A stretch of 64,000 nucleotides of DNA from Chitinophaga sp. sic0106 (GTDB lineage: Bacteria > Bacteroidota > Bacteroidia > Chitinophagales > Chitinophagaceae). How positions within the stretch are numbered: the first letter of the stretch is position 1; each line of letters begins with the position of its first letter. The translations under genes and the position numbers were made by a program. Below, piece after piece: positions 1 through 13,800 of the stretch. A model generated the notes under the pieces. It was not told the DNA's origin and ran no database searches. It saw only the letters and a list, made by a program, of their open reading frames with translations. The DNA is taken from contig NZ_JAHUWJ010000016.1 in NCBI RefSeq assembly GCF_019219075.1, positions 107,781 to 171,780 on the forward strand. The letters run 5' to 3'.

Positions 1-1599
1 ATTTTTATATTGCTTGTAAAATACCTCTGTACGGAATGTATAATTATTGCTGAGCAACTGATAGCTGGCAATGTAATGCGTGGCTTTCATGTAGTCCAGC
101 CCGCGATCAAAGCGCAGATACTGTGGTTCCGGCTTCTGGTAATAATCACCATAGGCGAGTGAAAACTGACCGTTATATCCCACTTTATACGCCAATGAAG
201 CCCGCGGTGCAAAGTTCACTTTTCCCAATACGCTGGAATACTCCGTACGGCCTCCGAATCTCCCTGCCAAAGCCGGAGTAAAATATACATCCGCTTCCAC
301 AAACCCGGCAGCGTAATTATCCGCATAGTTTGCATTGTATTGATTAAAGGCAGAACGTTCCACGGCATACTGGTATTCCGCCCCCACACGCAGGGCCGAG
401 AAATTGCCGAGTCCTTTGGTAAGCATGAGTTTCGTTTGCGTAAGATCAGAACGTACGCCAATATTGGTTTCTGCCGGATTTTTAGGCAGCGTATCTGTTT
501 TAATTTTATCAGTATTGGTACTGAAAGAAGCACCGGCATAAAGTTTCCAGCCACTACCCAAACTTTCCTTATACGTCAGATTTGTGTAGAAGTTATGGTT
601 TCTTACCTGGTAGGACTCCGTATTACCCGGATATTCCAGGCTGTTGTAGTTAAATCCCATATTGCTCCAGTTTCCATACCCGTAAAATTTAAGCATACCG
701 GTTTTAGAAGTCTTCCTTCTGAAATTGGCGGAGGTACCAATAATTTCCGGGCCGAGGTTCACTTCCTGTTTGGGTTTTACCACATTGAAATAAGGAGCCA
801 GGTTGGTGTAATCCGCTTCCACGCCATAGGACGTTTTCTTGTCCTTCGACAGATTTTCCAGGCCGCCGCTGACGCCGATTACAGATACACCTAATGAAGC
901 CGAAGAACGCGTGGGCAGATCCGTAGATTCCAGGATTAACGCGGATGAAAGGCCCTGTCCGTACTGTGCGGAATAACCTCCGCTGCTGAAAGTTGTGCCT
1001 TTAAACAGGAAGGGTGAAAACCTTCCTCTGCCCGGCATATCAGGAGCACCGCTGGAAAAGGGATTTCTTACCAGCATACCATCAATCACGGTTTGTGTTT
1101 CGTAACCCGTACCGCCTCTCACAAACAGCCCTTCGCGGTCATTGGTTTGCTGGGTACCGGGCAGTGTTTTAATAGCATTTACGATATCAGCACCAGCACC
1201 GGCGGTGGTCACGATATCCAGTGGTTTCAATACGGTATTCTTCTTTTCATCGCTGGCCTCAAAGCTGCCGGCAGCAATGGTTACCAGCTTCAGATCGCGG
1301 GCCACATTCTTCAGCACAATATCCAGTTGCTGAGCGGTGGCTGTGCTTATTTTCATTTCCAGTGGCTGATAACCGGCCATCGTTGCTATCAGCGTTTGTT
1401 CGCCGGCGGGCGTTACCTGGAAACTGAAGGTACCATCTGCTTTTGTAACAGCACCATCGTAGGAATCTTTTATGGAGATGTTGGCGCCCGCCACCGGGCG
1501 TTTTTTTCCGTCAGTTACTTTTCCGGAGATATTTACCTGGGCGGAAAGCCAGGCTGGCAGCAGTACAGCAATAATCAGAATTCGGTTGAACGGTGACAT
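1..1599 (-). CDS. TonB-dependent receptor, N-terminal part (runs off the window)
   Basis: Reading the minus strand from ATG at 1597-1599 gives an open frame of 533 codons reaching base 1 without a stop, so the gene is partial only because the window ends. Residues 1-20 look like a signal peptide ending at LSAQ. Residues ~21-105 are a carboxypeptidase-regulatory-like domain (VNISGKVTDG start, GTFSF, AGYQPLE). A plug domain follows, with motifs such as LPGTQQTNDREGLFVRGG and VIDGMLVRNPF. The rest is rich in aromatic beta-strand sequence (GYGNW, FYTNLTY, AEYQYAVE) as expected of the outer-membrane barrel. The family imports ligands across the outer membrane using TonB energy; the ligand cannot be read here. 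No SusD partner is visible. An exact Bacteroidota promoter lies just upstream (1624-1653). Family is certain, substrate unknown. Confidence 0.9.
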   Translation of the reverse strand, partial: MSPFNRILIIAVLLPAWLSAQVNISGKVTDGKKRPVAGANISIKDSYDGAVTKADGTFSFQVTPAGEQTLIATMAGYQPLEMKISTATAQQLDIVLKNVARDLKLVTIAAGSFEASDEKKNTVLKPLDIVTTAGAGADIVNAIKTLPGTQQTNDREGLFVRGGTGYETQTVIDGMLVRNPFSSGAPDMPGRGRFSPFLFKGTTFSSGGYSAQYGQGLSSALILESTDLPTRSSASLGVSVIGVSGGLENLSKDKKTSYGVEADYTNLAPYFNVVKPKQEVNLGPEIIGTSANFRRKTSKTGMLKFYGYGNWSNMGFNYNSLEYPGNTESYQVRNHNFYTNLTYKESLGSGWKLYAGASFSTNTDKIKTDTLPKNPAETNIGVRSDLTQTKLMLTKGLGNFSALRVGAEYQYAVERSAFNQYNANYADNYAAGFVEADVYFTPALAGRFGGRTEYSSVLGKVNFAPRASLAYKVGYNGQFSLAYGDYYQKPEPQYLRFDRGLDYMKATHYIASYQLLSNNYTFRTEVFYKQYKN

Positions 1600-1623
1600 T
1601 GTAGGGGAATCATTTTGTTGAAT

Positions 1624-1653
1624 CAAAGGTATAATGGCTGAAAAGCTGCACAA
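1624..1653 (-). promoter_or_regulatory. Bacteroidota-type promoter of the TonB receptor gene
   Basis: On the minus strand a TTTG box (its TTG at 1651-1653) is followed by 19 bases and then TACCTTTG (1624-1631), an exact match to TTG-N19-TAnnTTTG. Transcription would start near 1617, about 18 bases before the receptor ATG. The -33 box lies in the T-tract of the upstream terminator. Confidence 0.65.
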
Positions 1654-1704
1654 AAAAACGCCTCAGATATTCGGTCAATTTTCACCGAATATTTAAGGCG
1701 TTTT
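1652..1704 (-). terminator. Rho-independent terminator of the giant DUF11 gene
   Basis: A 19-bp inverted repeat (1657-1675 with 1684-1702, one mismatch and one wobble pair, loop of 8) is followed on the minus strand by seven T residues (1652-1658). It lies about 110 bases after the stop codon of the 4280-residue gene. A smaller perfect 7-bp hairpin (1779-1795) sits between that stop and this terminator. Confidence 0.85.
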
Positions 1705-1813
1705 ACCGACAACGCTATACCAGTAAAGGATTCAGGCGCAAACAATTACTGGTAGCGAGCTTTTTCTCCATCTCTCTGCCGGTGTAAAACACCGGTGAAA
1801 ATGGTTTGAATTT

Positions 1814-4800
1814 CTACCGTACCAGTTCTATCCAGCCTTTATATTCTCTGTCACCGTTACCGGTATTGAGTTGGAGAATATAGAAATAGGTGCCTTCATT
1901 GAGGCCATTACCATCCCATTCATTATGATAATTTTTGGACTGGTACACCTGGTTACCCCAGCGGTTATAGATGAGCAGCGTGGAGTTTGGATAGCGTTCG
2001 ATGCCTGGCACTTTAAAGTAATCGTTTTTACCATCGCCATTAGGGGAAATGATATTTGGCAGGAAGATATCATCACCGGTAACCGGTATGGCTTCGGTAG
2101 TGTCGTAGTTATTTGACAGGTCGAAGTCTGGCAGCAGACCGGTAACTGCTGCGGCATTTTTAACTGCGCCGGTATTGGTTACCCTGGCTGTTAATGCCAT
2201 GGTATGCACATCATTTACCTGCATGGCGCCAATGCTCCAGGTGAGTATCCTGCTGGCGGCATCGTAGGTGACACTGCCGGTACTAACCGTAGGTTGGCCG
2301 ACCAACTCCAGGTTTGCCTGCAGAGTATCCCTTACCGTTACGAGTCTGGTTAGCCTTGGTCCTGCGTTGGTAACAGCTATGTCAAATACAACCCGGTCGC
2401 CTACATGCAGGGAGGCTGCTCCCTGATAGGTTTTGGTGAGCCGCAGGTCTGTTTTGTTCTGCTGCGTTACAACTGAGTTGATTACCCTGCTGGAATTGTT
2501 GTCCGGTATCGGATCTGTTACCCCGTTTGGCGTCACAATAAAGGCCTGATTGGTTACAATACCGATACCAGTCACCTGACCTTTTATGACAATGATCGCG
2601 CTGCTACCTACCGGGAAAGTACCTATTGTAGCACGTAGCTGGTTATTGACAACTGTTAGTTGTACATTACCGGCACCTCCGGAAGTAGTTTCCACACCAG
2701 CGCTGATATTTGTTATTCTGGCAGGAATCAGGTCGGTAATCACGGCACCGTCGCCGGCTGCCGGGCCATTGTTACGGGCTATCAGTGTGTAGGTAATAAA
2801 GGCACCGTCTTCCAGTTCCAGGTCACCGAGTTTAGTAATCATAAGGTCCGCTACTCTCGTAACGGTAGTTAACACCGTGTTTGAATTAACTACGACGCTA
2901 CCCACCGCTGCCGTGCCTGTGTTGGAAATCTGCCCGCTGAAGTCAGCCCTGATTCGTGCCGTGATAGTGATCACAATGGCGTTAGTATCTCCCGCAGGTA
3001 AATTACCTAATACATTGATAGGCGTATTGGTGCCCACTGCAATACTATTGAGTGTAGCCCTGCCTACAGGGGTAGCTACCCATTTATAGCCGCTGAAATT
3101 AGCTGCTGACAATGCATCACCAATGGTTACAGCTGCGCCATCAGTTGGCCCGCTGTTAGTTACCCGCAGCACGTAGGTGATGCTATCACCCGCATTAGCC
3201 CTGGCCGGACCTGTTTTCACGGCCTTCAATGCAAAGCTCTTATTGATGGTTGTTACCACCATATTAGAGCGTGCAGTTGTACCATCAGTAGCCTTCACCA
3301 CGGCCGTATTATTAATACTGGCAGCGGTGGTATTAGCAGGAATACGGCCCGTAACGCGTATTTGTATGGAGTTAGCGGCACCTACCGGTATGGAACCATT
3401 TAGGGAGATGTTATTGCCGCTACCGGTACTTGGCCCGGTGATAAACGCAGTTCCTACGCCGGAGGCAGACCAGGTAACATTCGTCAGCAATGCGGGGACT
3501 GTATCCGTGATAATAGCACCGTCAATGTTGGAAGTTCCAAGGTTACTCACAGAAATCTGGTAGCTCACAGCCTCCCCGGCATTAGCGGTAGCAGGGCCCG
3601 TTTTGGCGATCCCAGGCGCCGCTTGTTTGGTTACCAGCGTGACAACCGCTGCCTGTTGAGAACGGCCTTTTGTATCACGTCCAGTGGCCACGTTTACCAA
3701 CCTTCCTGTAAATGCCGGATCAATAGTACCATGTACCACAATATGCACGTGGTTACTATCACCCGCAGGCAGTGTACCCGTTACCGTTACATTGTTACCA
3801 CTTCCGGTTACCGGTGACGTTAACACCGCATTTCCGGAGGTGCTAACCGTCCAGGTTACATTATGAATATCTGGCACTACCACATCAGAGATCAAGCCAT
3901 TTATCAGGTCACTGGGACCATAGTTGGTAGCATCGATCAGGTAGGTAATTCGGCTGCCGCTGGCGGCTCTTGCCGGGCCGGATTTTGTAAGTTGTACATT
4001 TTCATTCTGGGTAATGGCCGTTACCACATGGTCCCTGTCGAGTATCTGGTTACCTTCAGCCACATGGCAAACATTACTGATTACACCAGTATCAGACGGA
4101 TTCACGGTACCAGTGATGGTTACGGTAATATTATTCTGCGTGCCTACGCCCAGTGTACCATTTACTAAAACATTGTTACCACTGCCGCTGCTGCCGCCGG
4201 TAATGGTACCGCCAGTGGCCACAGCACTCCAGGTCACATTACGAACTTTGGCAGGCACCACATCCGTGATACGGAGGCTGTTTAACGGCACATATCCTGT
4301 GTTTTGTACCACCAGCGAATAGGTAATACCAGCGCCTGCGGATACTGTATCTGGTCCTGATTTTTGTATGGTCACCTTTGGATCGGAGATCACATTGGTG
4401 GCTACCGTGCTGCTATCGATCAGTGCACCTGTTTGTGCCGTGGCCGTGTTAGTGAGCACACCAGAGAAAGTGGTATCTATCGTACCCACTAAGCTCACTA
4501 ATATTGAATTATTACTGCCCGCTGGTATACTGCCGGTAAAGGAGATGTTGCCGGTGCCTGATAAGGAAGTACCACCATTGATGGTAGCGCTGCCTTGTGC
4601 TGTTGCCTGCCAGGCAGCCCCCTGGATGGCGGCAGGAATAATATCACTCACCTGGATAGCCGGCGCATCTGAAGGACCGGCATTGGTTACAACGATGCCA
4701 TAGGTAGCACGCCCACCTGCATTTGCCTGTTGCAGACCTGTTTTAGTAATGCTTACAGCAGTATTGGAAGCTACAATTGTATTAACAGTATTAGAAGGCA

Positions 4801-7800
4801 CATTTACGCCGTTTACCACACCGACTGCATAATTACTGATAGTGCCGGTAAAGGACGGTGCTACTTTTCCGGTGATGGTCAGCAATATACTATTGGCTAC
4901 ACCGGCAGGCATATCAGCAGTAAAATCAGGGTTCCCTGTTTTGTTGATGACGTTGCCTCCCTGGATGCTGCTCCGTCCATTAGCCCTGGCACTCCAGTGT
5001 ACATCCTGTAAAGTAGCTGCCAGCGTATCTACTATCCTGATGCCGGTACCTGCTGATGGACCGTTGTTAACCACGGATACACTGTATGTAATCAAGGACC
5101 CTGCAGCGGCACTGTCAGGGCCTGTTTTGTGCAGGTCAAGGCCGGCAAAGTTAGACACATTGGTCACCACCGTATCAGTAAGTATGGCTTGGTTCGGCAA
5201 CTGTGTTTGGCCTACGTTCGTAATAGTACCTGTAAATGCCGGATCAATTGTACCGTGTACATTCACCACGATCCTGCTGGCCGCATTAGCCCTGATATTG
5301 GCTGTGAGCACCACGTTACCAGGAATATCAGTAGTAGCACCGCTGGTTATTACAGCACTGTCTTCCGCGACGGCAGTCCACACAGGGTTAAGTATCTGCG
5401 CCGGTATAAGATCGCCGATAGTAACGCCGATAGCATCGGCAGGGCCACGATTGATGACCGTGATTACGTAGTCGATTGGTGCGCCAGCCTGTGCAGCAGC
5501 CGGACCTGATTTGTTGATGGAAATACCTGCCCGGGTTGTTACCACCGTCTGTACCTGGTTGCTGGCGTAATCGGTACCTCCGTGAGCGGCATGGCCTGTA
5601 TTCAGGATCGTGCCGGTGAAGTCGGTACGTACATCACCTTCTATAAAAATGCGGGCAATACCACCATCAGACAAGTTAGCCTGCACATTCAACAGGTTGC
5701 CTGTACCAGTGGCACCGCTGACGATGGAACCATTGATAGCACTGGCCGTCCAGCTAACGTTGGTGAGTGAAGCGGCGATGGTATCCAGTATAGTAATACC
5801 ATTGGCAGTAGCCGGACCCGGGTTTGACACCTGTAGCACATAACTCACATGACCGCCGGAAGCAGCTGCATCCGGACCTGATTTAAGGATCTGTAATGCG
5901 GTGTTGGCCGATACTACGGTGTTCACCACGGATGTTACCGGCGATGGACCGCTCACACCCGCAGGCAGCGTAGCCACCGCTGTATTAGTGATCACTCCCT
6001 GGAAGGCCGGATCCACAGTACCACTAACGGTGATGAATACACTGCCTTGTCTGGCAGGAATAGAAGCATTCAGGGAAATATCTCCACTTCCTGAGCCGGT
6101 GGTAACTGTAGCACCATCCTGCCCTACTGCTGTCCACGTTGGATTCAGGATGGCGTATGAAATCGTATCGGCTGTCAGTGCATTTACCACATCAGCCGCA
6201 CCACCATTGGAAACTGTAATGGTGTAAGTGATGGGCAGGCCCGCCTGCAAGGCCAGCGGCCCTGTTTTATTGATCCTCAGATTTACTGACTTATCAATGT
6301 TAGTGACCACTGTGGAGGACTGTGGCGGAGCAGTGCCCAGCGTGGCGGTATTCGTAACCGTTGCTCCCGCTGTAGATAATACAATAGCATCTGCCGTAAT
6401 AGTAATAACTCCTGAAAGACTACTTCCTACATTCACGGTGGCGGCTATATTATTTTCGGTACCTGTCGATGGAGTGATGGATGCATTACCCGTTGGCACT
6501 GCATTCCAGCCTATCACCTGCAAGTCGGCCGGCAAGTTATCCGTAAATGCAATGCCATTCAGGTCAGTCAGACCATTGTTATCAATCGTCATCACATACT
6601 GTATAGTATCACCTATATGTGCAAGGGCAGGACCTGATTTAGCCACGGCGCCTCCTACGAATGTGCTGGTAGTGGAGGTAACGGTACTGGTATTATTGGT
6701 GAGATTATCGTCCGTCATTCCCGCAGGAGGTGTAACAGTAGCGGTGTTGGTGATACTGGCTGCTACAGCCGGCGTTACTATACCATTGATAGTAACAATG
6801 ACTGCATTGCCGGCACCGGCGGCAATATTTACGACCAATGATCCGTTTTGGCCCACAATAGAAGGCGACATAGCACTGGCATTACCGGTGGTAGTGGCGC
6901 TAGCACTGGTAATCGTAATACCTGCCGGCACCACATCTGCAATAGTTGCACCCAATACATCGGAAGGACCATTGTTGGTCACCTTAATGGTATATGTCAC
7001 ATTTTGTCCGACCCGGATGGTAGCGGGACCCGACTTAGTGATGGCCAGGTCCGCATGTTGGGACACCGCAGTTACAAATGTAGCAACAGCCTGCGGCACT
7101 CCTACAGCAATGGCGGAAGCTGTATTGATAATATTTCCCGGCTGTACATCCGGTTTCACGGTGGCATGAATCACTACCTGAATGCTGGCCACATCGGCAG
7201 GTAAGTCGCCGGTAAAGGATACATTACCCGTGCCGCTGTTTGCTGATACAGTAGCGCCTGCGCCTGTTGGGGTAGCCGTCCACGTTACATTGGTGAGGCC
7301 GGATGGTATTACGTCATTAAACGTATATCCGTATACGTTACTAGGGCCGGCATTGGAGAGTGTAAGCGTGTAAGTAATATTTTCACCGGCAGCGGCCAGT
7401 GAAGGCCCACTCTTCGTCAGCTTCATATCAGCCCTGGAAGTAATGGTGGTATTAACATTCGATACTACCGGCAGATTACCGGGAATCGCGCCCACTGCGG
7501 TGTTCGTCAGCGTGCTTTGTTGATAGGCCGGGTCCAGCTGGCCACTCACCGTAATAAGAATACGGTTGCCATTACCGGCAGCAATACCAGCAGTAAGATT
7601 AATATCACCTGTGCCTGATGTGGCACTCACAGTAGCATTACCAGTGGTGGTAACGTTCCAAACCGGGTTAAGGATACCCGGATTTATTACGTCACCGATA
7701 TTCATGGTTGGAATATCAGATGGTCCTGAGTTACTCACATTAATGGTATAAGTTACCGCATCACCCGGATGCAGAGCAGCAGGACCTGATTTTTGTAATT

Positions 7801-10800
7801 GCAGGCCCGGACTATATATCAGGCTGGTGTTTACCGTATCGGTTATTTCGGCCTGGTCCGGTGAGCTGGCTCGTCCAATATTTTGTAGGGTAGACGGAGT
7901 GGCATCCGGTTTTACAGTACCACGTACCGACACATAAATAGCATTGGTACCACCGGCATTGATATTCCCGGTAATGTTAACAGAATTACCCGTTCCGGAA
8001 GATGCAGAGGTAATTTGTGCATTGCCTGTTACCAATGCATTCCACGTTACATTGATAATATCCGCAGGCACAATATCGGAGATAGTGACGCCAGTTGCGT
8101 TACTTGGCCCGGTGTTTCGCACCACGATGCTATAGTTGATTTGCCCCCCTATATTGGCTCTGGTTTGGCCTATTTTGGCCATTGACAATCCAGGTTTACG
8201 GTATACTACCGTTTGTGTTTCATTAGAGCTTACCACCGGTAAGCCGGTCATATTTACCAGCGCGCTGTTGGTAATAATTCCGGTAAAGGCAGGATCTACT
8301 GTGGCACTGATATTAATGCGGATATAGTTATTAGCGCCAGCACCAATATTTCCTGTTACCAGCAAATTATTTCCGCTGCCACCACCTGATACCACACTCG
8401 CATTTCCCGATGAAACAGAGGTCCACGTTACATTTTGCAGGGTAGCAGGTAAGGGGTCGGTAATATTAAGATTAGTAGCATCAGAAGGACCACTGTTGGT
8501 CACCAACAAAGAGAAATTGATTATACCGCCTGCGGCCACTGAGTCGGGTGCTGTTTTAACAATTTTTACATTGGGCTTATTCGTTACCGTAGTTACAATG
8601 GTATCACTGTAGTTAATGGCATTGCCTGGGGTAAATATGGCGCCAATGTTACGGAATGTACCCGTAAAATCAGGACGTACCGTACCCGCCACATTCACGA
8701 ATATATGGTTACCTGTATTACCGGGGATATTCCCGGTGATCAACACATTATTGCCCGTGCCTGTTTGGCCTGTAGCAATAGTAGCATTGCCGGTAATACT
8801 GGCGGTCCAGGTGACATTAGTGATTTCCTGCGGCACCACATCCTGCAAGGTGATATTATTAGCGTTTGCAGTGGAGAGGTTGGTAGCTATCAATGTGTAA
8901 TTGATCACTTTACCGGCACTGATGGTATCAGGACCCGTTTTCTGTAGTACCAATGCCGGATTATTCAGGATCAGCGTTTGTACGGTGGATTTCACAGAAT
9001 CGATATGATCAATAGTTTCGGCTGCTAGGTTTAATACCGTTCCGGCTGCGGAAGGATCAGCAGTAGCATTTATTGTGATCCGTACATTGCCGTTAGATGC
9101 AGGAATACTGGCGTGCGTAACCACATTGTTACCTGTGCCGGTAGCACCTGAAATAATGGTGGCGCCGCCACTGGTAAAGGTTGTCCACGTTACATTGATC
9201 ATTTCTTTTGGTACCATGTCGGAGATATCCACATCTGCTGCATCTGATGGCCCCTGGTTGGTTACATCAATTGTGTACACCACTTTACCACCGGCTACTA
9301 CCTGCTGTGGTCCTGATTTCTGAATCAGCAGTTGCGGGCGACTCACAATCGTGGTAGCAATCGTATCGCTCGGAACAGCGGTACCACCGCCAGGTGTGGC
9401 CATAGCTACGTTTTGTATGGTGCCCTGGAATCCTGGTGCGGACTTCCCAAAGATAAATATATCGACCAGGTTGCCGGCGCCATGAGGGATGTTAGCGATG
9501 AGGCTTACATTATTACCGGTGCCGGTGGCGCCGCTGGTAATGGTGGCTGCACCAGCAACAGCTGTAGTCCAGTATACGCCGGTGAGTGTTGCCGGCACTA
9601 CATCGCTGATAACTACCTGTTGCGCATCAGAAAGCCCCGAATTGGAAACACGAACCAGGTAATTTAGTACCAGGCCCGCTGTGGCAGTATCAGGACCACT
9701 TTTTACTACCTGCAGTTTAGGTTGACTCAATACATCCGTAGTGACCACATTGGATGGATAGCTGGTGCCATTGCCGGTTGCAGCCGTTGCCTGGTTGGTG
9801 ATAGTACCGCTAAATGTCGGGTCTACCAGGAGGTTCACTGTAACATGTATGGCATTACCCGCTCCGGCCTTAATATTACCTACCACTTCCAGCACATTCC
9901 CATTGGTAATTACGTTGGTAACGGCTGCACTACCTTCCGTAGAGGTTTTGACTACCATGTTACTTAACATGGCAGGGAATGTATCTTTTAGCATAACAAC
10001 AGCCGCATCTGAGGGACCCGGGTTCAGGATGGTGAGGTTATAGGTGATTGTACCACCGGCTGCTATGGTGGCAGGACCGGCTTTTACTACCTGTAACTGC
10101 GAATTGCTGTTAACAATAGTTTCTACCCTGTTAGAGCTGGTTTGGTCATTGTTCACTGTTACGCGGCCCTCATTGGCGATCACTCCCATCACTGATGGCC
10201 TGATGGTAGCAGTAATTGTGATGGTAACGATATTATTTGTACCTGCAGGAATATCTGCTATTACATTGAGCGTGTTGCCGGTACCAGCGGCTCCTGATTT
10301 AATAGCAGCTGCACCTACAGCTGTGGCTGTCCAGGATACGTTAGTCAGTGACGTCGGCAAATCATCTGCAATCAATGCATTAACCGCATTGGAAGGTCCG
10401 CTGTTAGTGACATTGAGCGTGTATGTAATCACCGCACCTGCATCTGCGGTGGCCGGGCCGGCCTTCACAATGCTTAGCGCAGGTTCATTTTCTACGATAG
10501 TTTTGTTATTCGCCTCTTTAGTAGTGCCGTTTGCTGTGGCATAAGCCGTATTGCTCAGGATGCCCGCTGCATCCGGGTTTACGGTACCATTTATTGTCAA
10601 CACAATCTGGCTACCGGTGCCGGCTGGAATATCCACCGTGGAGCCTATGATGTTTCCTGTACCGGAAGCTGCTCCACCGGCGGCTACTGCTGCGCCTCCG
10701 CTGCCAGTAATGCGCCACGATACATTAGTGATGCCGGCAGGCACTGTATCTCTCAATACTACATTTGTAGCATCGGAAGGACCACTGTTGGTGACCGTAA

Positions 10801-13800
10801 CGGTGTAACTGATAGGATCACCTGCCACTATATGCCCGGAGGCAGGACCGGTTTTAAGTATGTTAATACCGGTTTTACTGGTGATCACTGTGTTTACCTG
10901 GTTGGAGGAATCTGCGATGCCTCCGGGAGGTGTAACGGTGGCTGTATTGGTAAGCGTACCCGTAGCATCGGCTGCTACTGTTCCTGATATCAATACTGTT
11001 AAGGTATTGCCCGAGCCATATGGAATATTGGCATTAAAGTTCACATTACCCGTACCGCTCGCAGGTGTAGCAGTAGCGCTGCCTGCAGAGGTAACTGTCC
11101 AGCTTGGAGAGGTAAGCACCGCTGGCAGCAGATCCTGCACGGTGGCATTCACCAGATCAGAAGGACCGGCATTGCTGATCACCAGCGTGTAACTCATTGG
11201 CTCACCTGCAGCCACTGAGGCCGGACCAGTCTTTTGTGTGGTAATATCCACGCGGCTTTCCTGGTTATCAATATCCGTAGCGGTATTGCCACCAGGGTTA
11301 ATATTCGTATAGCCGTCAGGGATAGTAACGGTTGCAGTGTTTACCAACTGCCCGGTATAGTCAGACGGGATAAAAAGTGTATACCTGATCGTTAGCGTGG
11401 TTCCTGCCGGAATATCAACCTGCTGGTTGATCTGCCCCAAACCCGAAGAATTTTGGAGGATAGTGGCACTGGAGGTGATGGTCCATAATCCCAGTGTGAT
11501 GCCTGGAGGGAAAGGGTCTGTAATGGTAGCGCCAATCAGGTCAGAAGGCCCGTTGTTGGTAACTGTGATTGTATAGCTGTTAGCAGTACCCGGGGTATAG
11601 GTGAGTTTGTTATCCGTTTTAGTAACTACTACTTCCACTGCCTTGGTTACAGGTGTAGTAACCGAATCTCTTGGGTTACCATTGTTTACTGAACCAGCCG
11701 GCGGATACACCGTAACCCTGTTGGTAATGGATGGTTGCTGGTAAGTTGGTGCTATGGCCCCCACAGCAGTGATGGTTACACTTTGTCGTGGTGCCAGTGT
11801 TACGCCCGTTACGTTGCCGCTGGCCTGGTCAAAAGTACCCTGGGAAATGCTGCTGCTTTGCAGGATGAAGCCGGTAGGCAAGGTATCTCTGACTATAAAT
11901 GTTTCATTGGGGTAGATAGTAGAAGGACCGTTGTTGGTAACCACGGCAGTGTAAGTGAGTGCTCCACCCGCTGCTACTGTAGCCACGTTGGCCGATTTAT
12001 CCACTGCCATATTCAGCACCGGTGGGGTCACACTGATGTACACAACGGCATTATCGCAGGCACCGTGGGAATCACATACCTGGTAGGTAAACTGGTCGGT
12101 ACCCTGGTAACCCGGTGATGGTGTATAGGTGAAAGTACCGTCCGCATTCAATTGCACGGTGCCATGTAATGGCATGGAAACCGGTGTAGTCGTTACCGTT
12201 AGTGGATCATTTTCGAGGTCATAATCATTGGCAACTACATTGCCGGAAACCGGAACATCTCTGGGTGTTGCGTAAAGGTCGTCCACTGCAATCGGCGGAT
12301 TATTGGGTACAGTGCCGTTGACGGTAGAGGTATTATTGGTCATATCCGGATCAGGCACGCCTGTGGCGGCGCTGGCGGTAGCGGTATTAGTAATGACCGT
12401 ACCACCAACTGCGGAGGAGTCTACCGTACCTCTAACGGTAATGGATATCTGATTTCCGGGAACAAACGGAATATTGGCTACCGCACTGATATTATTACCA
12501 TTGCCAGCAACAGGTGTAATGAGCACATTTGCCACGGTGGTAGTCGCATTCCAGGTAACATTGCTGAGTTGGGCAGGTACTACATCCGTAATGGTAACTC
12601 CCTGCGCATCAGATGGGCCCAGGTTTTCCACCAGCAGGCGGTAGGTAACGGTAGTGCCTGTACGATAAGTTCCGGCTGCGGTTTTACTGATTCGCACATC
12701 CGCCTGGGAAATATATTGCAGTACTACAGTAACTACGGCATTGCCGCAGGCGCCGGTATTGATTGTCCACGTAAGCGTGGCGCTGGTATTGGGCTGCAGC
12801 GTTACGGTGGTATTGGGGTCTGTTATATTGGAGATGTTGGCGCTGCCGGCGATCACTGCCCAGGTTCCGGTACCGGTTGCGGGGCTGTTGGCATTCATCA
12901 CAAAAACACCACTGTTGTATTTAGTTTGGTCCGGACCTGCGGTGGCGGTACCACCGCCGGTAACCACGGTGATGTTCACCGTATCCTGGGAGGAGGGGCA
13001 GCTACCGCCCTGGATACGCCATACAAAGGAGTAGGTGCCTGTTTGCAGGTTCTGTATCTCTGTGGTAGGGCTGCCATTATTCAGGATGTTGGCCTGACCC
13101 GGGCCGGCTATCTGCGCCCAGTTACCATTTTCATTCTGGCCGGGGGTATTGGCCTGCATGGTGGTGGAGGTGGCGTTACAGATCTGTTGATCCGGGCCGG
13201 CATCGGCGGTGGTGGTACCGCGATTTACGCGGATGGTTACCTGTTGTGAGTTGGGCTGACATACGGGTCCGTTCGAGGTGGTCCATACAAACACGTAGGC
13301 GCCTTCGATCAACCCTGAAACGGTGGCATTAGGATTTGAAGCATTATCGAAAATAGCGGTATTGGGTCCTGAGGACTGGGTCCACACGCCGGTTCCGGCA
13401 GTAGGGCGTTCTGCCTGCAGGGTATACGAGGTGCCGCAGATGGTAGCATCGCCACCCGGGCGGGAAGGCGTAGGTTGCTGCCAGTTAGTGATCAGCACTG
13501 TGTCCGACGCGTTGCCACAACCACCGTTGGATACGGTCCATACAAAAGCGTAGGTACCATACTGTAAGTTATTCACATTGGTATTTGGGAAGGTAGGATT
13601 GTTGATGGTAGCGGTAGTAGGGCCATAGGCCTGTGTCCATACGCCGGTAACGTTATTTCCCTGGAGGTTAGCCCCACTGTTTTCACAATTATTCTGATCG
13701 GGTCCTGCATTAGCCGTAACGGCGTTCGCCACGAGGGTTGTATCTCTCTTTATATTATTACAACCGCCGCCCGAAGGGGCCGCATTACATTCTTCCTGCT

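Noticed and set aside
340..1596. Plus-strand frames over the TonB receptor (340-894, 1093-1596)
   Set aside because: The minus-strand frame is continuous, protein-like and recognisable; the plus-strand translations are not.
4842..7169. Long plus-strand frames opposite the giant gene (for example 209 residues at 4842-5471 and 313 at 6228-7169)
   Set aside because: They are antisense shadows created by the codon pattern of the DUF11 repeats; they are low-complexity, have no start signals, and the minus-strand frame is uninterrupted.
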